Notes: generated by a model not told the origin, from the sequence alone. Positions 1-10,093 are shown, counted from the first letter of the stretch. The stretch: DNA of 64,000 bases from Mucilaginibacter sp. JRF (GCF_015223065.1 NZ_JADFBY010000002.1:558001-622000); one strand, 5' to 3'. Numbers and translations are program-made.

Positions 1-3000
1 CGGCATAGGCATTGGCGGTTTGGTTGTCAACCTTAAGGGCTATGTTGCCCACGGTATCGCCTTTAAAGTTAAAATCGTTAACGTTGATGGCGGCGGTAAA
101 TACCGGTGATGCCTGGAAGTTGCTGATGTTGGCATCGCCATTAATGGTACCGCCCACCTGTAGCGAATCCTGCTGAGCCATCTTGGTCAGGGTTTCTATC
201 TTAAAGTTGCGGAACTGCACATCAATAGGCGAATTAGGCTGCTGCGGGTTACTGTTAACGCTTAGCACCTGGTTGGTATTGGTTATGGTAAAGTTGTGCG
301 CCAGTATGCCCTTGTTGCCAAAGCTCAAGGCGTTATCGGCATTAACAGCCCAAGGCATATAATCCAGCAACAAGCCATCCTGCACAAAACTGAACTGATA
401 TTGTTGTGGCAGCACGCTCAAAGTACCGGCTATGCGGTAGCGTTCCTTTTTATCGTGGTCGCGTACTTGCAGGCTGGTGAACAGTTTATCATTTTTCAGG
501 TTTCCCGATATGGTGGTGTACAAAATATCAATAGATGGCGACACCTTCACCTCATCAACAGATAGTTTGTAGTTCAGCGCGCTGTCGGCAGTGTTAATGT
601 CTAAGGCCATGTTGTTCACTATCTGTTCGCCGTAAACAATTTTAGGCATGGTGCCCTTAACCAATAGCTCGCCGCTTGTACTGTTAAAACTACCGTTAAT
701 CAATACCGGGTCAAGCGTTTTTAAATCAGGCGCGAACTGCTCTATCAGCGGCGTTTTAACAAAGCGCATGTCAAATTTAAATTGCTGCGGCGGGTATTTA
801 ACCTTTGGCGCGGGCTTGGCGCCGGTGGCTAATGCCGCGTTAAAGTATTTAGCTATCATGTCCTGCATGGCAGGGGCAATGCCGGTTAGGGTGTACTTGC
901 CGCCCATGTGCGCGGTAAGCATCGGTGTTTTAAGCCACAATGAACTGCTGTCTGCCGTAGCGGTAGATTTAAGGCTTACCGTATCCAGCTGAATGCGTTG
1001 CGCTTTTTGTATCAGCACCATATCGGTCAGCATAATATCGGCATTCAGGTAATCCGGGTCGGCGGTAGGTACATCAGCCACCAGCTTGCCGTGAAAACGC
1101 ATCGGGTCTTTAGTCAGCTTCAGGTTTTGCATGTTGATGCTATCAACCAAAAGCGTAGCATTTACCGATGGATATTTTTTGTTCATGTTGGCCGTAGCAT
1201 CAAGGTTAAAGTTGATGTTCGGGTCCTTCATGTAAGCTTTGGCTACGTAGCTGCCGTTGCTGGCGCTGCCTTCCATTACCAGGTTTTGATAGTTGTAACC
1301 CTTTACATAAGCCTTGGCTACATTGCCGTTAAAGCTTAGGCTGGCACGTTTAGGGTCGAGACTTACGCCTTTTATATTGGCCGACATACTTACCATGCCC
1401 ACCATTTGCGGCTGTTTGGTAAGCGCTCCCACATTCAGGTTAACCGCCCTTATATTGGCCGAATATTTTTCTTTGCCCTTACGTTTGCCGCCGCGCATAT
1501 TGGCGGTCAGATCAACCGCGCCATAACTTGAGCGGAGCGCCATTTTGGTATCAAAATCTGTCATGCTACCTTTAAAGGTACCCTTAAGGTTGATGTTGGC
1601 CGGTATGCTCACCGTAGGCGGTATCATACCTGCCGATGCCAGTTTGTATATGTCGGCACGGCTGGTATTAAATTCTTTCAGGTTTACATTAAAGTAGGCC
1701 TTGTTCATATCGGGCAGGCCACGCATATCTGCCGAGGCACGGATGCGGGTGGTGCCAAAGCCCAGCAATTCTAAGTCACGAATGTGCAGGTCGCTCACCT
1801 TGCCATCTATCTTACCATTTATGCGGAACACGGCATTGCTCAGGTTGCGCATTTGCGGCATGGTAGCCATGGCAGGCATCAGCAGGGTAACATCCTTCAT
1901 ACCCAGGCGGCTGCCATCCAGGTTGGCATTAACACCCAATGAGCCTATATCCTTGCTCAGGGCATCAATAGATGGATAGCTAACCTCAACTGATTTTTGC
2001 AGCACGGTATTCGGCGTTTCTACCAGCAGGTCTTTCAGGTAAGCGCTTTTTGGTCCGTAAAAAAAGTCGGTATTGAATTTTTTAAGGGCGAAGCCGCTTT
2101 TCTCGTTAAAGGTAACAGCATTGATGCGGCCCGATGAACTATCAGGATTGTATGATACATTCTCGATATCAACATTCAGGTTTTTGATGAACATGTGCGC
2201 CGGGTCTAAACCTGCCTTAAGCGGCTTTTGCGCATTGTTATCAAACTTAATATTGTTATTGGTGATGGTGAATTTCTTTAGAGTTACCGCCCATGCTGAT
2301 TGTGCAGGTGATGATACCAGTGTATCAACCGTTTTAGCCGCTTTTTCGGCAGCCTTGGCTACGGTTTGCGGTTTGGCAAAGGTTACGGTAGCGTTGGTTT
2401 GATCTAAGGTGATGTTGGCTATGCCTACCTGTTGTTTCTTCAGGTCTATCTTATCCATAGCTACCAGCAGTTTACCCAGGTCAACCTTGGCGGCCATTTC
2501 GCCGCTGCGGTAATCAACCTTTACTTTTGATATGTCTACCTCGCCCAGGTCAAGCTCCATATTTAGCGGCTCGGTGGCTGCGGTATCGGTTGCCGCGGTT
2601 TGGGCCACACTGCTGCCCATTGGTGTTTGTATAATGGTAGCGTTAATGCCCGATAGGTTTATCTTCGGGATGCCGAACTTCATCTTATCCAAGTCAAAAT
2701 CCTTAATGCGGGTATCAAAGTGGCCTAACAGGAATTTAATGTCGTTACCCGTGGTGGCATCCTTGTATTTTATGTTGATACGGTCGAGGATGATATCGCC
2801 TATGGCAAACTTCATGGTTGATGTGGTATCTGTAGGCTTTACCTCCTTTTTTTGCTCACCGGCAAAAGCCTTCATTATATAATCAAAGTTGAAAAGGCTA
2901 TCGGGGCCACGGCTAATGTTGGCGGTTATGCCTTGCAGGTTTATCTCGTTTATTTCAACGGTATTGTCCAACAATTTAAACAGGCTGATATCTACCTTTA

Positions 3001-3265
3001 GCTTATCGCCCGCTATCAGGGTATCACGTTTCTGATCCTCAAAATATACATCCTCCAAAACAATAAGCTTTGGCAAGCCTAACGACAAATGACCTATCGC
3101 TACTTTGGTGCCTATTTTATTTTGTAAAAAAGTTACCGCTTTATTTTTGGCGAAGTTTTGTACAGCGGGTACCTGTATCAAAATAACTACAAGCAGTATT
3201 AAAAATATAACACTTGCAATTATCCAAAGGAGGGTTTTAAGGGCGATGCGTCCAAATTTTTTCAA
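1..3265 (-). CDS. tamB: TamB-like AsmA-family envelope protein, C-terminus beyond window
   Basis: The minus strand is open from 3265 to the window edge, giving 1,088 visible residues. A basic N-terminus (LKKFGR) precedes one membrane segment at about residues 7-28. A long, repetitive beta-rich region follows with many alternating hydrophobic stretches, as in AsmA/TamB proteins that bridge the inner and outer membranes and are linked to lipid transport or outer-membrane assembly. The usual C-terminal TamB domain would lie outside the window. The start is inferred: no ATG or GTG lies between the upstream in-frame stop (3305-3307) and the membrane segment, so TTG at 3265 is the best choice. The gene diverges from dnaE. 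A plain AsmA protein is the main alternative. Confidence 0.75.
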   Translation of the reverse strand, partial: MKKFGRIALKTLLWIIASVIFLILLVVILIQVPAVQNFAKNKAVTFLQNKIGTKVAIGHLSLGLPKLIVLEDVYFEDQKRDTLIAGDKLKVDISLFKLLDNTVEINEINLQGITANISRGPDSLFNFDYIMKAFAGEQKKEVKPTDTTSTMKFAIGDIILDRINIKYKDATTGNDIKFLLGHFDTRIKDFDLDKMKFGIPKINLSGINATIIQTPMGSSVAQTAATDTAATEPLNMELDLGEVDISKVKVDYRSGEMAAKVDLGKLLVAMDKIDLKKQQVGIANITLDQTNATVTFAKPQTVAKAAEKAAKTVDTLVSSPAQSAWAVTLKKFTITNNNIKFDNNAQKPLKAGLDPAHMFIKNLNVDIENVSYNPDSSSGRINAVTFNEKSGFALKKFNTDFFYGPKSAYLKDLLVETPNTVLQKSVEVSYPSIDALSKDIGSLGVNANLDGSRLGMKDVTLLMPAMATMPQMRNLSNAVFRINGKIDGKVSDLHIRDLELLGFGTTRIRASADMRGLPDMNKAYFNVNLKEFNTSRADIYKLASAGMIPPTVSIPANINLKGTFKGSMTDFDTKMALRSSYGAVDLTANMRGGKRKGKEKYSANIRAVNLNVGALTKQPQMVGMVSMSANIKGVSLDPKRASLSFNGNVAKAYVKGYNYQNLVMEGSASNGSYVAKAYMKDPNINFNLDATANMNKKYPSVNATLLVDSINMQNLKLTKDPMRFHGKLVADVPTADPDYLNADIMLTDMVLIQKAQRIQLDTVSLKSTATADSSSLWLKTPMLTAHMGGKYTLTGIAPAMQDMIAKYFNAALATGAKPAPKVKYPPQQFKFDMRFVKTPLIEQFAPDLKTLDPVLINGSFNSTSGELLVKGTMPKIVYGEQIVNNMALDINTADSALNYKLSVDEVKVSPSIDILYTTISGNLKNDKLFTSLQVRDHDKKERYRIAGTLSVLPQQYQFSFVQDGLLLDYMPWAVNADNALSFGNKGILAHNFTITNTNQVLSVNSNPQQPNSPIDVQFRNFKIETLTKMAQQDSLQVGGTINGDANISNFQASPVFTAAINVNDFNFKGDTVGNIALKVDNQTANAYA

Positions 3266-3460
3266 AATTGTAATGTATTTTAGGGTGAAGCAAAAACTTC
3301 GTGTTTAACAACAATAAACGTGCAACCTGAAATTTTACCGCGGGCAAACAATCCGGAAATAGTGATAAAAAGGGGTTGACAGAGCATAAAAGCAATTTTT
3401 GCCTGCGCAAATGCGGTCTTTTGTTTTTTCAACACTCGATGGGTAGAAGTTGTTTTTTAA

Positions 3461-3468
3461 TAACTTTG
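3461..3468 (+). promoter_or_regulatory. Bacteroidota -7 box for dnaE
   Basis: TAACTTTG matches the Bacteroidota primary sigma consensus TAnnTTTG. It lies 35 nt before the dnaE ATG. I see no clear -33 TTG at the usual spacing. Confidence 0.55.
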
Positions 3469-3503
3469 TATTCTGCCTTTAAAATTGATTTGGAGTTGTT
3501 GCT

Positions 3504-6500
3504 ATGCCCGATTTTTCTCACTTACACGTACATACCCAGTTTTCACTACTTGATGGTGCTGCCGATATAGGCAAGCTTTACAAAAAGGCTGCTGCCGATG
3601 GTATGAAAGCCCTCGCCATTACCGATCATGGTAACATGTTCGGTGTGTTCAAGTTTGTGGCGGAAGCAAGCAAGCACAACGTAAAGCCTATTGTAGGCTG
3701 CGAGTTTTACGTGGTTGAGGACAGGCATATTAAGCAATTTACCAAAGAGAAAAAGGACATAAGGCGCCACCAGTTACTGCTGGCCAAAAACCCGGAAGGA
3801 TACCGTAATCTGGTCAAATTATGTTCGCTGGGTTACATGGAGGGCCTGTACAGTAAATGGCCGCGTATTGATAAGGAATTGATACTGAAATATCATAAAG
3901 GCCTTATTGCTACCAGCTGTTGCATAGGTGCATCGGTACCGCAGGAGATATTGAAGAATGGTGAGGAAGCCGGTGAGCGTGAGCTGAAATGGTGGTTGGA
4001 TCTGTTTGGTGAGGACTTTTACATCGAGCTGCAACGCCATAACATACCCGAGCAGGAGATAGTGAACAACGCCCTGCTTAAGTTCGCTAAAAAGCATAAC
4101 GTAAAAATAATCTGCTCAAATGATTCGCACTATGTGGATCAGCAGGACTCGAACGCGCACGATATTTTACTGTGTGTGAACACCGGCGATATGCAGAGCA
4201 CGCCCATAGCTACAGACGAGGAGGGAGGCAAGGGCTACCGTTTCGGTTTCCCGAACGATCAGTTCTATTTTAAGACACAGGCCGAGATGGGCAAGCTGTT
4301 TCATGACCTGCCCGAATCATTAGATAATACCAACGAGATTGTTGACAAGATTGAAACGCTGAAACTAAAGCGCGATATCATGTTGCCCAACTTCGTTATC
4401 CCCGAAGAATTTAAGATACACAACACGCCCGATGCTGATACCCTGAACCAGTGGGAGTACCTGAAGCACCTTACCTTTATGGGTGCCAAGGAGCGTTATA
4501 TTGATATTAGTCCGGAAGCTGAGGAGCGTATTAACTTTGAGCTGTTCACCATACGTACCATGGGTTTCGCGGGTTACTTCCTCATCGTGGCCGACTTTAT
4601 TAAGGCCGGGCGCGATATGGGCGTATTCATTGGTCCGGGCCGTGGTTCGGCAGCGGGATCGGTGGTGGCATACTGTATCGGCATCACCAATATCGACCCG
4701 ATAAAGTATAACCTCCTGTTCGAGAGGTTCCTGAACCCTGATCGTAAGTCAATGCCCGATATTGATACCGACTTTGACGACTCCGGCCGTCAGCGTGTTA
4801 TTGATTACGTGGTTGATAAATATGGCAAGAACCAGGTAGCGCAAATCATTACCTACGGTTCAATGGCTGCCCGTACCAGTATACAGGACGTTGGCCGTGT
4901 GCTGGATATGCCTTTGGCCGATGTGAGCGCCCTTAAAAAGCTGGTACCCGAAACGTTGGGCATCACCCTGAAACAAGCTATTGAGCAGGTGCCCGAGCTG
5001 CAACTCATCTATAAATCAAACGATATAAAAGGTACCGTACTTCGCGAGGCCGAAAAGCTGGAGGGCTCGGTACGTAATACGGGTGTGCATGCCGCGGGTA
5101 TCATCATCGCCCCGGATGACCTGACCAATATTGTACCCGTTGCCACCGCCAAGGACTCCGACCTGTTGGTTACCCAGTTTGACGGGCGCGTAATTGAGGA
5201 TGCGGGCGTAATCAAGATGGACTTTTTGGGTCTTAAAACCTTAACCATTATTAAGGATGCCCTGCGCCTCATTAAGCAAAATCACGGTGTTGAGATAGAT
5301 ATTGACTATATACCGCTTACCGACCTTACTACTTTTGAACTTTACCAGCGTGGCGATACCAACGGTACGTTCCAGTTTGAAAGTGACGGTATGCAAATGT
5401 ACCTGCGCGATCTTAAGCCCGATAAGTTTGAGGATTTGATAGCCATGAATGCCCTGTATCGCCCGGGGCCGATAGAGTACATCCCCAACTTCATCAAGCG
5501 TAAGCATGGCCAGGAGCCGATTACTTACGATTTGCCCGAGATGGAAGAATACCTGGCCGAAACCTATGGTATTACCGTTTACCAGGAGCAGGTGATGCTT
5601 TTGTCGCAAAAGTTGGGTGGCTTTACCAAAGGTGACGCCGACGTTTTGCGTAAGGCAATGGGTAAAAAGCAGATAGAGGTATTGAATAAAATGGAAGCGC
5701 AGTTTATGGATGGGGCTATGGCCAAAGGTCACCCTAAAGATAAACTGACCAAGATATGGAACGATTGGAAGGCCTTTGCGCAATACGCGTTCAATAAATC
5801 GCACTCTACCTGTTATGCCTTTGTGGCCTACCAAACGGCTTACCTGAAAGCGCATTACCCGTCAGAATACATGGCCGCGGTATTGAACAACCAGAACAGT
5901 ATCGATAAGATTTCCTTTTTTATGGAGGAGTGCCGCCGCATGGGGGTGGTTGTTTTGGGGCCGGATATTAACGAGTCAGAGATGTCGTTCGCGGCAAACA
6001 GGAAAGGGGAGGTGCGTTTCGGTTTGGCCGGTGTTAAGGGCGTGGGCGAAAAGGCCGTTGAAAGTATTATTGAAGAACGTATGGCCAACGGGCCGTATGA
6101 GTCTGTTTACGATTTTGCCCGCCGCTCGAACGTGCGCAGTGTTAACCGTAAATCCTACGAGAACCTGGTTTATGGCGGTGGTTTTGATGCCTTTGGCTAT
6201 AACCGGTCGCAATTCTTTACTAAAACGGAGAATGGGTTGCTAACAGGAGTTGAGCGTTTGATCAAGTACGCTAACGATTATCAGAATACGCAAAACAGCT
6301 CGCAGGCATCACTGTTCGGCGGGTCGGTAGCCTCATATATCCCCGAGCCACCAATGCCCGAGGCTGATGAGTATGGGCTGATAGAAAAACTGAAATACGA
6401 ACGTGAGGTAATCGGTATATATCTTACCGGTCACCCGTTGGATAACTATAAGCTGGAGCTCGAAAAATTCTGCAACACCAATGTGTCCGACCTGAAAACG

Positions 6501-7094
6501 ATGCAAAAGGCACGCTCAGGTGAGGGCGGCGAAGATATAATGCAAGCCTTCGCGCAGTTGCGTAAACGCGGCGAAATATGCATCGGCGGTTTGATGACAT
6601 CGGTACAGCACAAAACCACTAAAACCGGTAAGCCATTCGGTACCTTTGTGCTGGAGGATTATAATGATTCGTACGAGTTTGCCTTGTTTGGTGAAGATTA
6701 TGTAAAGTTCCGCAACCTGCTGGTTGATGGTTTCTTTATGCACATCAAGGGTAACATCGAAGAGAAATTCAGACAAAAAGATAACTGGGATCTGCGCATC
6801 ACGGTAATGAGCCTGCTCTCCGAAATGCGCGACAACCGCAGCAAATCCATCGAGGTGCCGCTAAGTCTGCACGATATTAACGGACAAATGATCCACGCGC
6901 TGCTCGGCATCATTCAACAAAACAACGAGAAATATCCCGTACAAAACTGCGGCCTGCGCATCACCATCAAAGATTTTGAGGACGACCTCATCACCGGCGG
7001 CACATCAAAGGTATTCAAAGTAAACCCCAGCGATGACCTGATGGAGGAGATATTCAACCTAACAAGGGTGCAGCCGGTGTTGCATACTAAGTAA
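3504..7094 (+). CDS. dnaE: DNA polymerase III alpha subunit
   Basis: Replicative polymerase subunit, 1,196 aa, a normal length for DnaE. The PHP domain at the N-terminus opens with HLHVHTQFS and has further metal-site motifs (TDHGN, NDSHY). The palm carries PDIDTD, placing catalytic aspartates at D419 and D421, and the third at D573 (KMDFLG). A beta-clamp binding motif QASLF sits at 934-938. A C-terminal OB-fold follows at about 1000-1085. It is transcribed alone from its own -7 box, divergent from the TamB-like gene. Its last 8 bp overlap the converging small membrane gene. Confidence 0.97.
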   Translation: MPDFSHLHVHTQFSLLDGAADIGKLYKKAAADGMKALAITDHGNMFGVFKFVAEASKHNVKPIVGCEFYVVEDRHIKQFTKEKKDIRRHQLLLAKNPEGYRNLVKLCSLGYMEGLYSKWPRIDKELILKYHKGLIATSCCIGASVPQEILKNGEEAGERELKWWLDLFGEDFYIELQRHNIPEQEIVNNALLKFAKKHNVKIICSNDSHYVDQQDSNAHDILLCVNTGDMQSTPIATDEEGGKGYRFGFPNDQFYFKTQAEMGKLFHDLPESLDNTNEIVDKIETLKLKRDIMLPNFVIPEEFKIHNTPDADTLNQWEYLKHLTFMGAKERYIDISPEAEERINFELFTIRTMGFAGYFLIVADFIKAGRDMGVFIGPGRGSAAGSVVAYCIGITNIDPIKYNLLFERFLNPDRKSMPDIDTDFDDSGRQRVIDYVVDKYGKNQVAQIITYGSMAARTSIQDVGRVLDMPLADVSALKKLVPETLGITLKQAIEQVPELQLIYKSNDIKGTVLREAEKLEGSVRNTGVHAAGIIIAPDDLTNIVPVATAKDSDLLVTQFDGRVIEDAGVIKMDFLGLKTLTIIKDALRLIKQNHGVEIDIDYIPLTDLTTFELYQRGDTNGTFQFESDGMQMYLRDLKPDKFEDLIAMNALYRPGPIEYIPNFIKRKHGQEPITYDLPEMEEYLAETYGITVYQEQVMLLSQKLGGFTKGDADVLRKAMGKKQIEVLNKMEAQFMDGAMAKGHPKDKLTKIWNDWKAFAQYAFNKSHSTCYAFVAYQTAYLKAHYPSEYMAAVLNNQNSIDKISFFMEECRRMGVVVLGPDINESEMSFAANRKGEVRFGLAGVKGVGEKAVESIIEERMANGPYESVYDFARRSNVRSVNRKSYENLVYGGGFDAFGYNRSQFFTKTENGLLTGVERLIKYANDYQNTQNSSQASLFGGSVASYIPEPPMPEADEYGLIEKLKYEREVIGIYLTGHPLDNYKLELEKFCNTNVSDLKTMQKARSGEGGEDIMQAFAQLRKRGEICIGGLMTSVQHKTTKTGKPFGTFVLEDYNDSYEFALFGEDYVKFRNLLVDGFFMHIKGNIEEKFRQKDNWDLRITVMSLLSEMRDNRSKSIEVPLSLHDINGQMIHALLGIIQQNNEKYPVQNCGLRITIKDFEDDLITGGTSKVFKVNPSDDLMEEIFNLTRVQPVLHTK

Positions 7095-7437
7095 GTTGGT
7101 GCTGTAGTTTTTTGCGGTTGTTGAAATAAACAGCGCAGCTGATAATACCCGTGATTATTATCACGATGGTATTAATTATAACCATGAGAAACGCCAAGGA
7201 CATTGGCCCGGTGCCGCAGCGAAATTTATCGGATGGTTCTCCAATATAACTCATATTGCTTGTTACCAAATTGAGGGCAATAATGTACAAAACAACACCC
7301 GCCAAAAATATAGCTGCTGTTATACTTCCAACAGAAAATCTTATGCGATTTTTTGTCCGCCTTGCTGACAGTACTAATTGTACAATAGGGGCTGTAAAAT
7401 AAAGTATTAAGGAAGTTGTGAATAAGACCAATTCCAT
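7087..7437 (-). CDS. Small four-helix membrane protein, unknown function
   Basis: I do not recognise this 116-aa protein. About four hydrophobic segments are visible (roughly residues 4-24, 38-58, 78-102 and the stretch joining it to the tail), with a basic C-terminus (NNRKKLQHQ). A central soluble loop holds one Cys. It is tail-to-tail with dnaE and overlaps its 3' end by 8 bp, so no independent terminator separates the two. Codon use is more AT-rich than in dnaE. It reads as a real membrane protein because the hydrophobic periodicity is regular, but a function cannot be assigned. Confidence 0.6.
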   Translation of the reverse strand: MELVLFTTSLILYFTAPIVQLVLSARRTKNRIRFSVGSITAAIFLAGVVLYIIALNLVTSNMSYIGEPSDKFRCGTGPMSLAFLMVIINTIVIIITGIISCAVYFNNRKKLQHQLT

Positions 7438-7519
7438 GCGATAATGGTTTTACTATTAATACTATTGTATTAAATAGGTAACCCTATTTAATATTAAAGC
7501 GATGGGTTTATCTCGGTTA

Positions 7520-7701
7520 AACCCCTCTTAAATCCTCCCCGAGGGAAAGGGTTTTCTCTTATACTATTAAAATTTTGTCATTTCGACGGAGGAGAAATCT
7601 GTACACGTTTACTAATCTGGCGATAGATTTCTCCTCGTACCTCGTTCGAAATGACAAAAGTTTTTTAAATCCTCCCCCTCGGGGAGGATTTAGGAGGGGT
7701 T
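7520..7701. repeat. Composite palindromic intergenic repeat, copy 1
   Basis: This fills most of the 343-bp gap between 7438 and 7780. Outer arms 7520-7540 and 7681-7701 are inverted repeats of each other with one mismatch. Inside, 7573-7659 is a second palindrome whose ends are TTTTGTCATTTCGA and its near-complement TCGAAATGACAAAA, with inner arms GGAGAAATCT and AGATTTCTCC. The inner unit recurs at 20323-20406 beside the same left outer arm. No coding potential is seen. This looks like a dispersed, non-autonomous palindromic element. Confidence 0.85.
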
Positions 7702-7780
7702 CGCAAATCATATAAAAATCAAGAAAAGCTAAAGCAACGGCATTTAATCAACTAATACCTATCTTTACCGCCCACAGGCC

Positions 7781-8512
7781 ATGAGCAAAGTAGTTACTCC
7801 ATACCAAAACGAGCAGGTTACCAAAAAAGAGCAGGTAGCCGATATGTTTAACAACATATCAAAAACATACGATTTTCTGAACCATTTTATGTCGCTGGGT
7901 ATTGATATCATCTGGCGTAAAAAGGCTATTAATGAACTTAAGCACGATAAGCCTCAGCATATATTGGATGTTGCCACCGGCACCGGCGATTTTGCCTTTG
8001 AAGCCTTATCTATATTAAAGCCCGAAAAAATTACCGGCGTTGATATTTCAAGGGGTATGCTTGATATTGCCGAGCAAAAGATAGCGAAGCGTAATCTGGG
8101 GCATAAGTTTTCGGTAAAACTGGGCGATTCGGAGAAGTTGCCTTTTGGCGATACCGAGTTCGATGCCGTTACGGTGGCTTATGGTGTACGTAACTTCGAG
8201 AACCTGGAAGCAGGCATGGCCGATATTTTCAGGGTATTGAAACCGGGTGGTAAGGTAGTGGTGCTGGAGTTCTCTAAACCACGCACATTCCCGATAAAGC
8301 AGCTTTACAATTTTTATTTTAAATACATTACCCCGGGTATAGGTAAACTATTCTCAAAGGATGCGAGGGCGTACTCGTATCTGCCCGAATCGGTTGCCGC
8401 TTTTCCGGATGGAAAGAATTTTACCGCCGTTATGGACAAAGTAGGTTTTAAGAATACCAAAAACCGCGCTTTAACGTTTGGTATCTGTTCAATTTACACA
8501 GGCGTTAAATGA
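7781..8512 (+). CDS. ubiE: Demethylmenaquinone methyltransferase (MenG/UbiE)
   Basis: SAM-dependent C-methyltransferase of 243 aa that makes menaquinone from demethylmenaquinone, the last step of the pathway. The SAM-binding motif I reads LDVATGTGDFAFEA near residues 64-77. UbiE/COQ5 signatures are present: the start YDFLNHFMSLGID, the AYGVRNFENL block and the VLKPGGKVVVLEFS block. A weak -7-like TATCTTTA lies about 20 nt before the ATG. The stop overlaps the following porT start by 4 bp (ATGA), indicating translational coupling. The menaquinone made here would serve the NADH dehydrogenase encoded at 28.8-39.3 kb. Confidence 0.95.
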   Translation: MSKVVTPYQNEQVTKKEQVADMFNNISKTYDFLNHFMSLGIDIIWRKKAINELKHDKPQHILDVATGTGDFAFEALSILKPEKITGVDISRGMLDIAEQKIAKRNLGHKFSVKLGDSEKLPFGDTEFDAVTVAYGVRNFENLEAGMADIFRVLKPGGKVVVLEFSKPRTFPIKQLYNFYFKYITPGIGKLFSKDARAYSYLPESVAAFPDGKNFTAVMDKVGFKNTKNRALTFGICSIYTGVK

Positions 8513-9252
8513 TAAAAACCTTTTACACAGCGTTTATATTTATTTTTTGCTTTACCGGATTGGCTTTTGGCCAACGCCCGCCCGCATGGGGTGGCGGCGC
8601 CGATCTGAACGATTTTAGTTTTGGCTTTTCATTCAGCTACATCAGCAGCTACCTCAAAATTAATAAACAGCCCGATTGGACGGTTCCTTTTAATGATCCG
8701 GAAACCGGGATGCCTTTAACCGGTAACTTAACCAGTGTTAGCTCGCCTAATTCGCCGGGTTTCGCGGTGGGTTTTTTGGCACGATACAGCCTGACCGATC
8801 ATCTTGAAGCACGGGTAACACCATCCATTGTATTTGCCGACCGTAAACTGATCTACACCTACGATTCGCCCGACCCGGAAACCCAGGTTGTAGAAAAGCA
8901 GATAAACACCACAGGCTTTGATATTCCGCTGCAATTAAAATTAAAGTCGGATCGTATTGGCGATCTGCGTGGTTACCTGATAGGCGGCGTTAAGCTGAGC
9001 CAATCGTTAGGGCGCAAAAACCCGGATGCTGATAGAGGACTGCTCGAAAAAATGGTTAAGATACAACGTTTCTATGCCTCTTACGAAGTGGGTTTGGGTT
9101 GCGATATCTATTTTGAATTCTTCAAATTATCCCCCGAAATAAAAATATCCAACTCCTTTGGCAATGTGCTGGTGCCCGAAAATCACCCGGCTACATATCC
9201 GCTCAGCGGCCTGGGTATGCACACGGTACAGTTCAGTTTGTACTTTGAATAA
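8509..9252 (+). CDS. porT: PorT-family outer-membrane beta-barrel protein (type IX secretion)
   Basis: 247-aa secreted beta-barrel. A signal peptide (residues 1-21, ending AFGQ) leads into amphipathic strands, with an aromatic C-terminal strand (VQFSLYFE). Length and architecture fit PorT, an outer-membrane protein needed for type IX secretion and gliding in Bacteroidota. The strongest support is position: porT commonly follows ubiE directly in this phylum, and here the two overlap by 4 bp. Sequence alone would only say porin-family barrel; the PorT name rests on synteny plus the overall pattern. Confidence 0.78.
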   Translation: MIKTFYTAFIFIFCFTGLAFGQRPPAWGGGADLNDFSFGFSFSYISSYLKINKQPDWTVPFNDPETGMPLTGNLTSVSSPNSPGFAVGFLARYSLTDHLEARVTPSIVFADRKLIYTYDSPDPETQVVEKQINTTGFDIPLQLKLKSDRIGDLRGYLIGGVKLSQSLGRKNPDADRGLLEKMVKIQRFYASYEVGLGCDIYFEFFKLSPEIKISNSFGNVLVPENHPATYPLSGLGMHTVQFSLYFE

Positions 9253-9328
9253 TACCATATCATTACCCTAAAGCGACATATTGTTACTTTGAAAAACATA
9301 ATTTCGCTGCCGATAGTTATACATACTT

Positions 9329-10093
9329 ATGGCAAAAATTGCATTAATAACAGGGGCTACCGCCGGCATTGGCGAAGCGTGTGCCCATGTATTTGCCCGA
9401 GAGGGATATAATCTGATACTTACCGGTCGCCGCCGGGATAGGCTTGAAACCCTGGCATCGGCAATAAACACACAATATAATGTAGAGGTGGCTACCGCCG
9501 CGTTTGATATCCGCAACCGCCAGGCCGTGATCGACAATCTGGAGAATCTGCCGGCCGAATGGAAAAAGGTGGATGTACTGATCAACAACGCAGGCCTTAG
9601 TCAGGGGCTTGACCCATTGCAGGATGGTAACCCCGATGATTGGGATACCATGATAGATACCAATATTAAAGGTTTGTTGTATGCCAGTAAGGTGGTATCA
9701 AACTGGATGATCGCTAACGGATTTGGCCACATCATCAATCTGGGCTCAATTGCCGGTAAAGAGGTTTACCCGAATGGTAATGTATATTGTGCCACCAAGC
9801 ACGCTGTTGACGCGCTTAATAAAGGTATGCGCCTCGACTTATTGCCGCACGGCATCAAAGTAACGGCTGTTCATCCCGGCGCGGTTGAAACGGAGTTTTC
9901 TGAAGTACGCTTTAAGGGCGATAAGGATCGGGCCAAAAAAGTTTACGAGGGCTTTGAACCACTGGTAGCGCAGGATATTGCCGAAACCATCTGGTTCGCG
10001 GCATCGCGCCCCGCGCATGTAAATATTAATGAACTTACCGTAATGCCAACCGCGCAAGCAGGTGCTACGAGTATTTATAGGAAGAATGTGTAG
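9329..10093 (+). CDS. SDR-family NADP-dependent oxidoreductase (YdfG-like)
   Basis: Classical short-chain dehydrogenase of 254 aa. The Rossmann cofactor motif TGATAGIGEA begins at residue 8. A basic pair after strand 2 (TGRRRDR) indicates NADP preference. The structural NNAG follows, then the catalytic Ser (LGSIAG) and YCATK (YxxxK). The C-terminal layout resembles YdfG-type 3-hydroxy acid or serine dehydrogenases, but the substrate cannot be read from sequence. It appears to be a single-gene unit: 76 bp separate it from porT and a repeat block follows. A near-consensus -7 (TTACTTTG) lies at 9283-9290. Confidence 0.88.
   Translation: MAKIALITGATAGIGEACAHVFAREGYNLILTGRRRDRLETLASAINTQYNVEVATAAFDIRNRQAVIDNLENLPAEWKKVDVLINNAGLSQGLDPLQDGNPDDWDTMIDTNIKGLLYASKVVSNWMIANGFGHIINLGSIAGKEVYPNGNVYCATKHAVDALNKGMRLDLLPHGIKVTAVHPGAVETEFSEVRFKGDKDRAKKVYEGFEPLVAQDIAETIWFAASRPAHVNINELTVMPTAQAGATSIYRKNV

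Noticed and set aside
296..3308. Several plus-strand open frames of 60-116 codons
   Set aside because: All lie inside the minus-strand TamB-like gene, whose translation is continuous and family-like.
3376..3570. Open frame across the dnaE promoter
   Set aside because: It overlaps the dnaE start in another frame and has no recognisable features.
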